Part shown: positions 1 through 13,105 of the stretch, piece by piece | Position numbering within the stretch: position 1 is the stretch's first letter | Layout: each line of letters begins with the position of its first letter | Origin: Eonycteris spelaea | Lineage: Eukaryota > Chordata > Mammalia > Chiroptera > Pteropodidae | Assembly (NCBI GenBank): GCA_003508835.1 | Contig: PUFA01000210.1 | Location: 1,616,501 to 1,680,500, forward strand | DNA: 64,000 bases | Direction of reading: 5' to 3' | Made by a program: the position numbers and the translations under genes | The notes under the pieces: model-generated | Database searches by the model: none | Seen by the model: only the letters and a program-made list of their open reading frames with translations | Told to the model about the DNA's origin: nothing

Positions 1-555
1 CAGACCAGGGCTCCCTTTCCAGAAGGCTGGGTGAGCTTCAGCATGCAGGGCCTCCCTCCAGGGCAGTAGGTGGGGCTGTATACCACAGAGAAACTCAGCC
101 AGGCTCGGAAACTTGGACAGAGACCTGCAGGACCAGCTCAGGGGTGGGGACTTTGAGTAGCCCCAAAGAGTCAGGAAAGACTGTGGGCAGAGCCTGGGGA
201 AGCCTTTTCTTGTTTAGGGGGAATGGTTTACATGGAGTCTGCATGAAGGGTCCCTGCTCAGGCTTCTTTTCCAGCTCAGAAATTTCAAGGCCAGCCTGCT
301 GGGGCCCACTGAAGACACCCACTTATGCCTTTTCAACTGATCCCCACACTTGAATAAAACATCTCTCCCAGCTCTGTACCCAGAAGCAGTGCCAGCCCAT
401 GGCACTGGAGAAGGAGAAGGGCAAATGAATGGCATTCAGATGTACCCAAGACAAAGTCCAATCTGTTCAGAGCAGACCCTGAGGCTATGTATCAGAAGCC
501 TGGCTCTTAACCAGCCAGAGAAATGAGATTCTACTGTTCGAAATGTGGTGACTTG

Positions 556-670
556 GAGTTGGAAAATCTGGCATCTATTTTAGGCTGTGTGACCTTCTGT
601 GAGTGCCTTTGCCTCTCTGAGTCTTGATTTCCTTGCCTGTGAAACATCTGGAATAATTTCGACTTTGGTA
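556..670 (+). repeat. MIR SINE fragment (diverged)
   Basis: The order 'ggctgtgtgacctt', 'cctctctgagtcttgatttcc' and 'tgtgaaa' follows the MIR core and downstream part, with many substitutions. Confidence 0.45.
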
Positions 671-2039
671 TCTAACTGCGATGGTAGAAGGAAAGGAATC
701 TGTAAATAGTTGGGTATGACTGGCGAAATTCTGATACTAGGACAACAGCTTAAGGGTGAGATGCATCTCCATCTATTTTAGGTCGTGTGTGAGGTCACGG
801 GTGGGCAATGCTTAGGTGCTTCTCATTTTAGCGTTCTTGGTACCCACTGGAGGGAACAAGACAGCAGAAAGCAGATTCTTCTGAGAATGGAGGCTGAATA
901 ACCTCTGATGATGAAGATTCTACGACTTGGCTTAGGAAATCTGCTCTGGTGTTTGCAATCCTCAAAACTCAGAAAATGTATTAGGCACTAAATTCTCCTT
1001 CTCTCCTCCCTCAACCCCTAGACCCACTTCCATTTTATCCGCTCTCTCAGGAGAGATGGACGCAGCTGCCACGCCCTTCGATGTCCCCAATTACTTTCCT
1101 AAAGGCTCCCTTCCTCGCCACGTAATCCCAGTTTATTTACCCTGCCAGACCCAGTTTATGTTTCTCATTCCTTTCATTGTAGGCCAGAGGAGACTCAAAG
1201 GTTACCGGAGATTCTGAGGTTGGCTCTGAGTTCCTCCCCCCATCTCAAGAAGCCAGCCTCCACGCTTGGTAAGTGGTCCTCCGGGGCCTGTCTGCTGCCG
1301 AGCTCAGGCTAATCTGGCCGTGTGTTGGCTGTGTAGATCTGAAGATAACCTGACACATTCTTAAATATTTCATCTTGGCGCAGCCATGCGCCTTATCTAC
1401 CAGGCAAGGAGGCAGCAACCCAGCTGCTGACTCTGTTGTCAAAGCTTCTCAACAGCTGCTAAGGGGCTTGGAGGGCTGAACCTGGACTCCCCTCTTCTGG
1501 CTGCTGAGCTCCATCCCTCATGTGGCCTGGTAGGGCTTCCCTAAGGGGGCAGTAAGGTGGTGCATGGAGCCCTAGCGGGGAGACCCTTTGCTTCATCTGG
1601 GGTAACAATCCTGTCCTGTATACTTGCATCGGAACAGCTGAGGAAGTATAGTGAAAGTGCTTCGAGAGTCGCTGTCAAGGGCTATGCAAATTGAGCCATG
1701 ACTACTTCTGTGCAAAGCTCAGTTCCCAGGGAGCCTGGATCCTCAGTAACATCTGGCTGGAGAAAGGAGGTGATAGGGGTGAGGCAGTTTAGGGGGTAGT
1801 GAACCCATTGCCTGTCTTTAGTCAGATCTGCTCAAGTGAGGGAGGGGGACCTTTTCAGGCAGCATGTCCCAAGGACACTGGGCTCCTGGGAAGCCGAGAT
1901 GAAGAGAGACTAAGGGAAAAGTTATGATCTGGAATATAAGAGCCCGAAGTGAGTTTTCCTAGGGATGACATCGGCAGCCCAGGGTTCCCAGGAGCAGAGA
2001 AGGGGGTGAGGAACAGGGTAGCAGTGGTTCCTATGGGTG

Positions 2040-2145
2040 CTGAAATCACTGTGTCACATTCCTTCTCTCTATCTCTATCACCTAGCCCAGGGCCTGATAC
2101 ATCACACATGCAGAACATGTTTCCTAATTGAATAAATGGGCACCC
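2040..2145 (+). repeat. L2 LINE 3'-end fragment
   Basis: 'cctagcccagggcctgatac' followed by 'ttgaataaatggg' matches the 3' tail of L2 in the sense orientation. Ancient and short. Confidence 0.55.
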
Positions 2146-2356
2146 AGGAGACCTTATTTACTCCCTAAGCTGGAGTCAACACAACTGGGGTTGGACAAGT
2201 TCATAGGTAAGTTGGCATTGGCATCTGATTTTCAGGGCAGGAACTTTCGCTTTTCTCCTTTTGGGGGGGATAATGTCTGCAGGCTTTGCTAAGTGGGTTC
2301 TCTCTGCAGTTGGGCTGGAAGGAACCCCTCTGTAGCTGAGCCCATGGTTCTTCTCA

Positions 2357-2686
<330 letters not shown>

Positions 2687-3869
2687 TCAGCATGAGAGCA
2701 CAGAAATGAGAGTTTCCCCAGGGTGTTGGGGCAGAGTGCATGCATATGAGGGAATTGTCAGTTTTAAGTTCAGAAATGTTGGGGAAGCTATTATTGTAGG
2801 GGGAGGAGAGAACGGAGAGGGCAATGCTTAGTGTGGACAGACACAGCGGGTTATCACTCTGGAAGGTGGTGTGCTCAGCACCCCGTTGGCCAAGTAGGCA
2901 TGCCTTTGGATCACGACACACACAGAGACAGAGAGACCCAGGCTGAGACCCACAAACAGACAGAAGACAGAGTTAGAGAGAGAGAGAGAAGGAAGAAAAC
3001 AGAAATATTGGGGAAAGGATCAAGAGTGACTCTGGGGAAAAGTTTTGTTTGAGGATGGACAGGAAGTAAATATCTAGGCCCACCTTACCAGTGCCCAGGA
3101 AGCGCTGGTCATTTTGAACCATAAGTGGCTCTTTTGTGGTCACTCCTTCTACCCACTTCCAAACCCCAGGGCCTGATTAAGCACTTTTGAAGTGCTCAGG
3201 ACCCTTAGAAATTTGGGGCCTCTTATACCACTGGAGATGAATAATAGATAAATAAAAGTTTGAGCATGATTAATCATCAATCGGTTTTCTTGCTGCTGTT
3301 TAGGGTTGATATAAATGCCAGCATAAGTCATAGCTGGCCAGGTTGGGCAGATCCTCTCTTTCCAGGGTCTTGGGCCTTATATCTCCTTAGTTTCTCTCAA
3401 TAGGATCTGTTTTCCACCCATTCTCTTACTGAGCTCTGCCCTTCCCCTCATCAGTCCCTTACAGGCTACTTCTTTCCTGTCCTGGTCCCCTTCTCTCCTC
3501 AGAGGCCCACCCACTCTCTGGCAGCCCAAACTGCTCCTCTTTTGGAAAAGCCTTCACCAGGAGAGTGTGTTCTCAGTGTGTGCTCTCAGAAAGATGTCAT
3601 AAGAGGAGGGGATTGGTCACGTCTGGCCTTTTAAAGAGAAGACTAGGGCTTGAGCAAGTGAGAGACAGAAACGGAGACAGACAGAGGGATCTGCAATCAC
3701 TTTCTTCAGATATTTCAAAGCTCTTAGTGTGGGTAAGATGTGTGTGTGTAGCTCCCAAAGACAGCATTAGCACCAATGGGCAGAATTAACATGGAGAAAT
3801 ACTTTGAGAATATTGTTAATGATTTGAGGTAACTAACAAGAATCTGGGCTGCCAGAGGTGATAATGAGG

Positions 3870-3881
3870 CCCCCCCCCCCC
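3870..3881 (+). repeat. Poly-C run
   Basis: Twelve consecutive C inside intron 3; length is likely variable and error-prone in assemblies. Confidence 0.9.
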
Positions 3882-4714
3882 ATCACTGACTGTATTTAAG
3901 CACAGGTTGTATGATTACCTGTCAGGGACGCTGCAGAGATTTCTACCCTGCTTAAAATTTTGAAACTCTAAGGCCCCTTCCACAAACTAAGGGTCTTTCA
4001 GAGGTGGGGTGGGGCTTTCTAGGGGCGGGCTGTCCAGGCACCTATTCTTGGTCCCTGGAGGTAGCTGTAATCCTCTGCTAGATTTCCCAGCATGCCTCTT
4101 GGGTGCTCCTTGTGCAGCTGAGCCCTTCAGGCTTGTGTCTTCATGGCTAGCATTGTCCCTATCACGCAATCAAATGGCTCAGTCCTCTACAGCTGTTCAG
4201 GCCTATCCAGAGATGCTCACAGGGCATTCAGCTGTACTCCTGAGAAAGCACCGCCTCCCTCCTGCCCTCTGCTGGGCTTGGGGAAAGGGCCCAAGTGAGT
4301 TAAGTTGGCTCTCCCTAGGGCCAGGGTGAGGGTCTGGAAATGGATTCCAGCCCAGTCTCCTCCCTGATGCTGCTACCCCAATGTAGCTGGTTGACTGTGC
4401 CAGCCCCTCAAGCCCAGCCTCTGGATCCTGCTGTCCTGTGATTAGTCCCTGGTCTCCCGCAAGCATCTTGGCTGGAGCCTGTGTTTTTGTTGTCTTGCAA
4501 GTGATCAACACAACGATTTCACTCTCAGGAGCTGCTAAAAACATCAGTGATGGGTTTGTTTGTATTTGCCTAATTAGGCAACGAGCTGTGATGTTATCCC
4601 AAGGACTGGCAGTATCTTTGGAAAACATTTGTCCAGAAGCATAGATTCTGAGGAATTTCTAGCTTCTTCCACAATATCATTACTCTGTCTTGCTATTCTC
4701 GGGGAAGGCAAAAT

Positions 4715-4960
4715 TATTGGGAGTCTGGGTTTTACAGTCACATTTCCTGGGTTCAAATGCCAGCTCTGTCACTTCCTAGATGGGTTGTCTGGGGTTAGTT
4801 ACTTTCACTTCTTTGTGCTTCCTTTGTGTTTTCTTATCAGTAAAATAGGGACAATACTGGTAGCATCTTATAGAGTTCTAGTGAAGATTAGACAGGATAA
4901 TCTCAGTAGAGTGCCTGGAACATAGTAGGTAGGTAGTCTATAAATACTTGTTTAAATAAA
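4715..4960 (+). repeat. MIR SINE, nearly full length
   Basis: Contains the tRNA-like part 'cctgggttcaaatgccagct', the core 'tcagtaaaatagggacaata' and the 3' part 'gtgcctggaacatagtaggt' in the right order. Confidence 0.82.
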
Positions 4961-6967
4961 AGTGGCCATGAGGTAGGATAATCAAAGAGGTCCCCATCTT
5001 TCTAAGTAGGAGCAGACTGGGTGCCTGAGCCTTTTGGGGGTTAGGAGCCAAGGTCCCAGGCACTGGGCTTTGGTATATGTTTAAATCAATATTTTTTCTT
5101 AATTGTGACTCTGTTTACCTGTCACATAAAGAGGAAAATCCTTCTTTCTCCCTGTAGATCATTATAGATTTATGAGAGAATGTCTGAGAAGTACTCGAGC
5201 TCCTTAGAAGAAAAATTCTACCCATATGAGGGTATATATTTATATATCACTTTCTTTGACTGTTTTTTTTTTTTCCAGATGTAGTGACCAGAAAGGTAGT
5301 GAGGTCTTCAGTGAAGGCATCATTCCTAGTAGACTGAATGGGCCACACAGTTAAAGTAGAATTCGGCAGAGCTACAGCGGGCGGAAGTCCCATAAGACGG
5401 CATCAGTTTCCCCATAGGAAAACGGTGTTGTGATAAAATGCTCTGCAAATACTTGCTGAAATGAATTGGAATCCATTGCTCTCACTTTCCTATCATTATT
5501 TATTAGGCATATAAGTATCTGTCATTACTGTCATGATGCTATTTTGGGGGTAGATGATCAAATACAGAGAAAACACATTATCGAGAGTTTGAGTTCACTG
5601 GCTCTGCAAGGAGAGGGCAAACCTTTCTGCAAGTGGAGTCAAGTGGGAGAGGAAGCCGATAGAAGTTCATCACTTAGCACTTAGCAGGAGCTAGTGCTGG
5701 ATCCCACACAGCCATTCATGGAAATGGATGCCAGAGGCTCTGTGATCTGTGTGGTGATGACCAGTGTGTGAACCATCCATGATGACCTGGGACCTCCTTT
5801 TGGCCACCGACTCAACAATACCCCAGTTTCTGACTGAAGGCTGAAAACCACTGACTAGGAATCCCGAGAAGCTGTTTAACTAGCAATAATCCTGGGCCAA
5901 ACTCAGGGCCATGCAGAGTATGAGTGATTCTAGTCTGGTTAGGTTATGTCCTTCCCCCAGTTTCTCTAGGGTAAAGAGAATTCAGAGTCCCTGAACATGG
6001 CTGGTTCTCACAGTACTTAAATTTTACGGCAGAGCCATATATTGTGGAGATATTATTATATATTTCATCCACGCTTAGCTGGGCTGCAGCACTCAAACCG
6101 TATGATGCTATTGACCATTGCTATAATGTTTCAATACACATTTTTGGCCAGACATAACTCACATTTTAAAATATTAATTCCCCAACCACATGTTGCTGAG
6201 TGCACTTCGATTTTTACTTTCCTGCAGCTGTACTCCACGAGAGAGGCAAAGCGACTTCTCAGCTGAATACACATTTTTCTTTTCTCCCCCACTCTCAGTT
6301 ACTCCCCGATGGGACACCCAGTTCCTTTGTTCTGAATTTTACAGCTTATGCTACACTTAGGGAACAGTCACGTGCCTCTCATCCCCAAGGGAGAATAATA
6401 ATGGTGGATGGTGAGTGACCAGGAGGATGATTCCATTCTTTTTTCTGCTGGGGAAGAGGGTGGATTGTTAAGACATCTCTCTGGGCTTAAGGACTGACAT
6501 TCACCGTCGTTAACGGATGACTGGGCATGGCACCAGCCATCAACGGCCTCAGGAGCCCACCAGTGCATCTCTGATGAATACCAGCTGGGTGGGCTGAACA
6601 AGGTTTGGAATTTATTTCAAACACTTCTTTTCTTTACGTCACATGGTGACCCCTAAGATCACCAGGCTTCTTTGTCAGCTTTCAGTCTACTTGGCTCCCT
6701 TTTATGGATGGGAAGAACAAGGCTGTGACTTCAGTGAGGATGTATTTTGGACCAAGAAACAACACTTCCTCTTTGGAAATGGGACTTTGTGTGAATCATG
6801 TTTGATTTTAGAATAGACCCCTCAAAGTAACATTGTTTTAGGTATAGGACTGATCACCAGAATTGAGGGTCCAATTGTAGTTTAGTTCCAGTGGTCAGAG
6901 AGGCCTTTGATGTCCTCTGGATCCTGGACCTGGAGCTTGCCTAGCCTAATTTTGCCTGTGGGATCTA

Positions 6968-7267
<300 letters not shown>

Positions 7268-7924
7268 TTACAGCAGGGAGCAGTGCCTGGAGGGCGTCTC
7301 CTCAAGCTAGGGAAGCAGAGCCCAGGCTGGCCTACGGGACAAGGTGCCCCCAGAACACCTCACATCCTGCCCGGGGGTCAGCAGTGGCTTCTTCACTGTC
7401 CCCAGCTTATTCTCCTTCTGGCTCCCAGCTGCAGCCTCATCAGTCCCCAGCTGACATGCACACCCATCATGGTCCAGCCATCTTCCTGCACCCAAATGGG
7501 CCATGCTCGCCACCCGCTGCCCTTGGGACATGCTTCTCCTTTTCCATTTGGCTAATTCCTACTTAACATCACTTGCTAGCACCCACTTCCACTACAGGAC
7601 AGAGGCAGGACAGGGACCTCCAGTTGGCAGCATTCTGTGGGGGCCGTGGGGAGTAGTGCGATTTGATTAATCCTGAGAACACAAGAAACAACATTATCGT
7701 TCTAATGGCTTCAGGATGGGATGAGGATGTGGCTGAGGGATCCTGTCATGGTCTTCACACATCCTCCCTGTTCCTTCCTTTTCTGCAGCAGACCCTATTT
7801 TAGCCTCACTGTTACTTGGGAGAAAGTCAAACTATGACCCCTCCATATATACCTCAAAGGGAGCTGGCCCTGGACCCCTAAGCTATCCAGTTCAAATTTT
7901 ATTAAACAGACACGACTGCAGAGT

Positions 7925-8060
7925 GTACAACATGCCAAGCATTGAAAATAGTAGCTCATTCATGTGTTCATCCTCATACCAACCTGCGAATTAGGTAATA
8001 TTTTTATTCCATTTTCTAGATGAAGCACAAAAAGGTAAAAGTAGTCACGGGGCCACGCTT
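7925..8060 (-). repeat. MIR SINE fragment, reverse
   Basis: 'catgccaagcattg', 'cctgcgaattaggtaata' and 'cattttctagatga' follow the reverse complement of MIR from its 3' end. Confidence 0.5.
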
Positions 8061-8089
8061 GTTACTTACTTCCCAGGTGCTGAGTGTGC

Positions 8090-8275
8090 TTCACCTTGAG
8101 TTGTTGCAGCCCCACAACACCCTGAGCACCCTTACCCAATCACCATTTCCCAGAGGGCATTAGGAACAGCCGCACTTAAGCTTAACTAAACTATCCAGGG
8201 AGCATCTAAGGTCAGGACCAGGGCTGTGAACCCAGGACTTTCTGGCTCCACAGGCCATGTTCTCATCTACTGGGC
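8090..8275 (-). repeat. Probable MIR SINE fragment, reverse
   Basis: 'cccacaacaccctgag', 'catttcccagag' and 'ctgtgaacccaggactttctg' lie in MIR reverse order but are heavily diverged. Confidence 0.4.
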
Positions 8276-8344
8276 CTGGTCCTGGAGGGGTTGTTGAAGA
8301 CCAGGACTGCTTTCCTGGTCACGGCTGAATGGACAGTGGGACAA

Positions 8345-8575
8345 TGACGTTTACTGATCCCCCATCCATAGTGCAGTCAATGCTTCACATGCTCTCTCTC
8401 CTGTAACACATTTCATTACACATCAGGGCAGAAATAGCCTATACTATAGCAAAGAAACCAGGGTCAGAGAGGCAAAGTCACCTGCCTAAGGTCACACAGC
8501 TAATGCGTGGCAGAGCAGGGGTTTGATCTGGGGTCCACTGACTTCTGAGCTCTCATCCTTTCCGACCCTCTGCTC
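8345..8575 (-). repeat. MIR SINE, reverse
   Basis: 'aaggtcacacagctaatgcg' and 'tggcagagcaggggtttgat' are the diagnostic reverse MIR core and tRNA-like part. Confidence 0.78.
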
Positions 8576-8924
8576 TGCAGGTCCAGAGAGACAGCCCAGG
8601 AGAACTGGCCATATCTTCTCCCCCCAACCTGGGAGAGTCAGGATGATCACAGAGATCCTGGACACCGGCTGTCGCCTGCCTTAGGGACACAAAGCCCCAG
8701 GCTCAGACCACAGATGGTGTCAAGCTCTCAATAGCAGCTGGCCCTAAGAAGGGAGCAACTGGTGTGTTGCTCTGAGCGGATCTGGGTGGTGGCATAGAGT
8801 GTGGGGTGACCCCGGCAGGGGAGGCTGAGTCCCCATGAGAGAGTTTGTGGCAAGTGGGCAAGTAGTTGAATCTACAACCTGATGAGATCTTGGCTGAGTC
8901 TCTGAGGAGTCTCATTAACAATCA

Positions 8925-9065
8925 AATTGGCCCTGAATTGTAAGAGTAACACTTTTTATTCTGATTTGAGCTTTACAAATTAGATTTCATAGGACATTTT
9001 AATCAGCTGTGTGTGGTGTTTCCCCACCCCCCCTCTGCGTCTTCAGGTTCTCCGTTGTAATTAGA
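8925..9065. promoter_or_regulatory. Candidate conserved noncoding element (unproven)
   Basis: Repeat-free AT-rich block next to the purine tract, with 'caaattagatttcatagg', 'ttttaatcagctgtgtg' and 'ttgtaattagactgtt'. It contains TAATTA-type homeodomain cores and a CAGCTG E-box. Its regulatory role is inference from motif density and lack of repeat ancestry. Confidence 0.3.
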
Positions 9066-9078
9066 CTGTTTCTGGCAC

Positions 9079-9320
9079 GAAAACAAGAGAGAGAAAGAAG
9101 GAAGAGACTGGAGAAAGGCCAAGAGGGCGAGGGGTGGGGTGAGGAGAGCAAGGAAAAAGAGGGGCTGGAGAGGAAGGAAGAGGAGCCAGAGGCAGAGACA
9201 GAGAGCAGGGAGAGGAGAAGAGAGGAGCGGGTGAGGGGGGGGGCGTGTTGCGACTGAGAGTTGGGTGGGGGGCAGGAGGAGGGGTGCTGGTGGTGATGGT
9301 GGCGGTGGTGGAGAGAACAT
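9079..9320 (+). repeat. Purine-rich low-complexity tract with G-runs
   Basis: About 165 bp of nearly pure A/G on the plus strand (GA, GGA, GAAG units), then G-runs including a 10-base G run at 9236-9243 and flanks, then GGT/GAT triplets to about 9310. Open frames here give Pro/Leu/Ser or His-rich peptides that are compositional artefacts. The transcribed RNA would be pyrimidine rich. Confidence 0.85.
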
Positions 9321-9709
9321 TCCTTTTCGAGGTGCTTCCCTGGGCTGCAATGGCGACTTCTCAGCTCATTTTTTCCTCCAAAAAATCTTTCTTGAAAGAA
9401 GGACAGTGACAAGGCAGCCGCAATAGCTGCCAAAGATGGTGTTGTCAGAGAGAATTATCAGGCCCACTTTCTTTCCACCCATGGAACAGACCTTGAGGCC
9501 TTTCCTTCAGACTCAAGAGTCCCGAGGGACTGTGCAAGCCACGGAGTATGTCCTCGCCCAAAGAATGTCCCTCATCCATTCTCTCACTTCCGATTTCCTA
9601 GTCCCCGTTTTTCTTACTCCAAAGAAGTGAAATGTGAATGAGCCCAGGACCATTTTCTATGACCTCCTGGGTATTATAGTGAATAGGCAGGAAGCTTCTT
9701 GAGAACATT

Positions 9710-9815
9710 AGTTTATTCAGCGCCCATTTATCGAGACCTGCTATGAGGCAAGTAGTGCATTGCTTGTGTGAGACAGGTGAATACAGCCTGGTGCCCACCT
9801 GCAGGAGCCTATGCG
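9710..9815 (-). repeat. L2 LINE 3'-end fragment, reverse
   Basis: 'gtttattcagcgcccatttatcgagacct' resembles the reverse L2 3' end, followed by diverged sequence typical of its next part. Confidence 0.5.
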
Positions 9816-10019
9816 CGCACCCCCACCCAGACAACTTGGCCCTGTGCAGAGTAAGAGCTGCATCGACTAAGGTCCTGATCTTGTTGTAGACTTAGCACAC
9901 CTAGCATCACCTGTCTCAATTTTCTGCCTCAGTTTCCCATTTTATCTCATGAAGTTCTCCTAGTGTGAAGCCTGGAAGTCAGTGTGGCCTCCCTTTTTAT
10001 GCTTTATTTGTTATCTGTT

Positions 10020-10725
10020 TCCATTACCATGTCTGGCCCAGCTTCCTTCCATAATACCTCACATCCACCCTTTCTCTCCATTCCTACTGCACAACCCAAA
10101 GTCCCGGCCCATATCACCTCAGCCTGGATTCTGAAAACAGACTATGAATGCTTTCAGGCACTGCCCTGGATTTTTCTTTCTAAATCACCACTTTCTTCAC
10201 GTTTCTCCCCTTTTCAAGGAGTGGAAATGCTAATGGCTCTCCACTGTCTATGGGACGGCACCTGACTCTCCACCCTGGATTATAAACCTCTCCAGAATTC
10301 GATCCCGGTCTCCCTGGGTGCTCAGTAGCAACCCTGCCCTGGCTGTTCACTGATGTTACCTGCTTGAGTCCTGACTGTTCCACCATCCTGGAAAGTACCC
10401 CTTCCCTAGGCCTCCCTAACCAGTCCTGACCTTGCTGAGGGCCCAGCTCTAACCCCTGATCTTGATTTGTGCCTGGACTGCTAGGCACTGGGAGGGGATC
10501 TTCATCTTCTATCTTTCTCTCCTCTTCCCCACTTCCTCATCTCCCTAAATTTCTTTAAACCTCTATTGAGCACTTACTATGTACGTATATGTTAGACACC
10601 AAAGAAACAAAAGTAAGTAGTAGAGGGTAAACTCCTTGAGGTCAGGACCATGGCTATCATTTCCGACTTACATTCTCAGTGCCTTGCCCAGTGTGTGAGC
10701 ATTGAATGGATCTCTGTTTAATGGC
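10020..10725 (+). repeat. L2 LINE 3' region (composite)
   Basis: L2 3' coding remnants ('ggctctccactgtctatggg') are followed after about 300 bp by the 3' UTR 'aaactccttgaggtcaggac' and 'gccttgcccagtgtgtgagc'. A short reverse MIR/L2-like piece, 'tattgagcacttactatgta', sits inside at 10563-10582. Confidence 0.6.
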
Positions 10726-10914
10726 CTGTGGTACTTGTAGCTTGCCTACGCTAGTTTGCCTCTTGAAATCTGTGGTTACTGTAGGAAAATTGTTTTTACA
10801 TTGTAAACTACTGAGTAGGCAGGTATTGTGCTGAGCACACCATACAGAAGGCCTTAAGGGAGAAATAGAAGGGAGAGTTTCAAGGAATCAGGCTTTATGG
10901 GACAAAAATAACTG

Positions 10915-11125
10915 AGTTATTCATGAAGACCTACTTTAAGCCAGGCCTTTGAATGTAACTACAATGCTAGTTAGCTCCTGTTACTCACAGATTCCAGATG
11001 AACTGAGGTTCTAAGAAAAGAAGTTACATGACCAGAGTCACACAGTGAGCCCAGGTGTAATTTAAACTCAAATGTCTTTGGTTGCAAACCCTGTTTTCTT
11101 GTCATCATTCCACACTGGCTATTGA
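10915..11125 (-). repeat. MIR SINE, reverse
   Basis: 'gaactgaggttctaag', 'cagagtcacacagtgagccc' and 'caaaccctgttttcttgtca' follow reverse MIR order. Confidence 0.62.
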
Positions 11126-11479
11126 ATTAAGGGACTGAAATCCGGATTTTGGTTCTCAAACAAGTACTCACCCCACCAACCAGGTAGCCCCCTCAGAGCA
11201 TCTAAAAAGAGGCAGAAGACCTTTGGAATGAAAAGCAATTTCTTGTTTCTTCCCTACATTTACATAGCTTCTTCCCAGCTGGAGGTTAACACCACCAGTT
11301 GGGGTTTGCAGTGAAGTCCAATACTGGCTACCATGGGGGGTACAAAAGAAAGGAGTTATAATAATTATTGGCACTTATTATTATTATATAACTAGTCATG
11401 ATTTATATAATAATTATGCTATTAAGTACATTATGTAAGTAGGTATATATTATAAATAATATTTCTATTGTTATAAATA

Positions 11480-11690
11480 ATAGCTAACTTTCATTGAATG
11501 TAAACATGTGTTAAGAGCTTACAGGGTTATGTGATCGAATTCTCTCAACAGTCCGTCCTATGAGATGGGGCCATATCAGACCCATGTGAAGGGGAGGCTG
11601 TCCAGGGACCCGGGGCATTAAGTGGTGGAGTGGGGACATCAGGTCCAGCAGCCCTGTTTCAGAGCCTCATCCTAAGGTCCTTTACTGCAC
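11480..11690 (-). repeat. MIR SINE, reverse, diverged
   Basis: 'ctttcattgaatgtaaacatgtg', 'tctctcaacagtccgtccta' and 'catcaggtccagcagccctg' approximate reverse MIR from its 3' to 5' part. Confidence 0.45.
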
Positions 11691-13069
11691 AGTTCTTGGC
11701 CCCTGGGAACTCACAGAACCCACCTGCAAACAACCCGTCCCTTGCCCTTGTCCATCAATGAAAAGTCTTGTGGGAACTGTAAGAGACCAGGTGGGTGGAA
11801 ACACACCTGGAGCTCTCACACGTGTAGCTGGTCACATGGAGTGGGATGCGGTCTTAACGGTGGCTGCAGGCAAACTTTCCTGTTTGCTTCCCAGAAGGAT
11901 GGTTCTGTCGCAGGAAAGAGGGGGGCCCCGCAGAACTGGGGTCTCAGCAGCATTTCAGAGCCCCCGAAGTGACTGCCCACTCTGGTGTGCCTCTCTGCAC
12001 ACCCAGACCTGCAGAGACCAAGAGAGTACCTCACCAGCTCTCCAAGTGGACTTTACAGCACCATAGTCATGGAGGGAGGCTGCTCCTTCCCACTGAGCTC
12101 AGAGAGGTGACATGGGCCCTCGAGGTCTGTGGTGGCTTAGGACAGAGTCTGGCTCTATCCTCTGGTCCACTTGCTCAGCAGGAGAGGAAAAGGAGATGGA
12201 AGTGCTGAGCAGGTGGGGACTTTTGGAGGCTTCACTCCAAACTGCAGGAAGCAGGGGCCATTTCTGACTGGGAAGGATAAAGAGGAAGGTGGTCTCTGAG
12301 GCACCCTATCTGGATGAGCTATGTCTGCACTGCACGTGGGGGTTCTGAGTCAGGATGGCAGGGGCAAAGCAGGTGCTGGTGATTGGTGACTGGGAAGAGA
12401 AGTTGGGGTGGTGGTGGCAGCTCTTCAGTGCTGAAAGGGACAGGTGTACTTGCAGTCTGGCCCAGAGAGAGGGGAGGAGGAGATGGGCACTGGACACACC
12501 TAGAGGACTTCAGCCTGAGGCAGAGCTGCCCCTCCACTCCCCTGGACCAGTGCAGCTTGGGGTCCTGACCTCCTGCTGCCCTGCCTGCCTCGTCCTCCTG
12601 CCAGTCCTCATGTGTCCACTCAGAGCAGTACAGCTCAGCTTCTCTCTCATGACTTCTCCAGACTGTTTTCTCCAACACTTTCCCTCCAGATCTCCCTCCC
12701 TCACTCCTTCCTTTATTTCCATCAGCCTACCAGGCTCCCTGAAGGGGCCACTCCCTCCCGACCCTGAACACATGACCCCTCACCTTGGTCTCCTTTCGGG
12801 GACTCATGCCACACATTAACAAGGACGGAACCATCGCCATCTGGCTCTGAGAGGTCCCCTCTGTCTTCCAGTAAAAGTTAAAATGCTGAAGACCCCATGA
12901 TCCTCGATGAGCTCACACTTTTCTGGCTCCTGATTTGAGGTTACCACTCAATTCCCAATTAGTTCCTGGGGAGGGAAGAGGCATTTTTCTACGGAAGGCT
13001 GAGGTTATAAGGGTCTATCACCCAGAGAGGTGGTTTCACAGCGGTGTCCCAGGAGCCTGGCTCTTTGGG

Positions 13070-13071
<2 letters not shown>

Positions 13072-13102
<31 letters not shown>
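13072..13102 (+). repeat. (GT)n dinucleotide microsatellite
   Basis: 31 bp of uninterrupted GT alternation; likely polymorphic in length. The poly-Cys/Val frames across it are artefacts. Confidence 0.98.

Positions 13103-13105
<3 letters not shown>

Noticed and set aside
8999..9433. Open frames with His-, Ser- or Pro/Leu-rich peptides
   Set aside because: They simply translate the purine/pyrimidine tract and triplet repeats.
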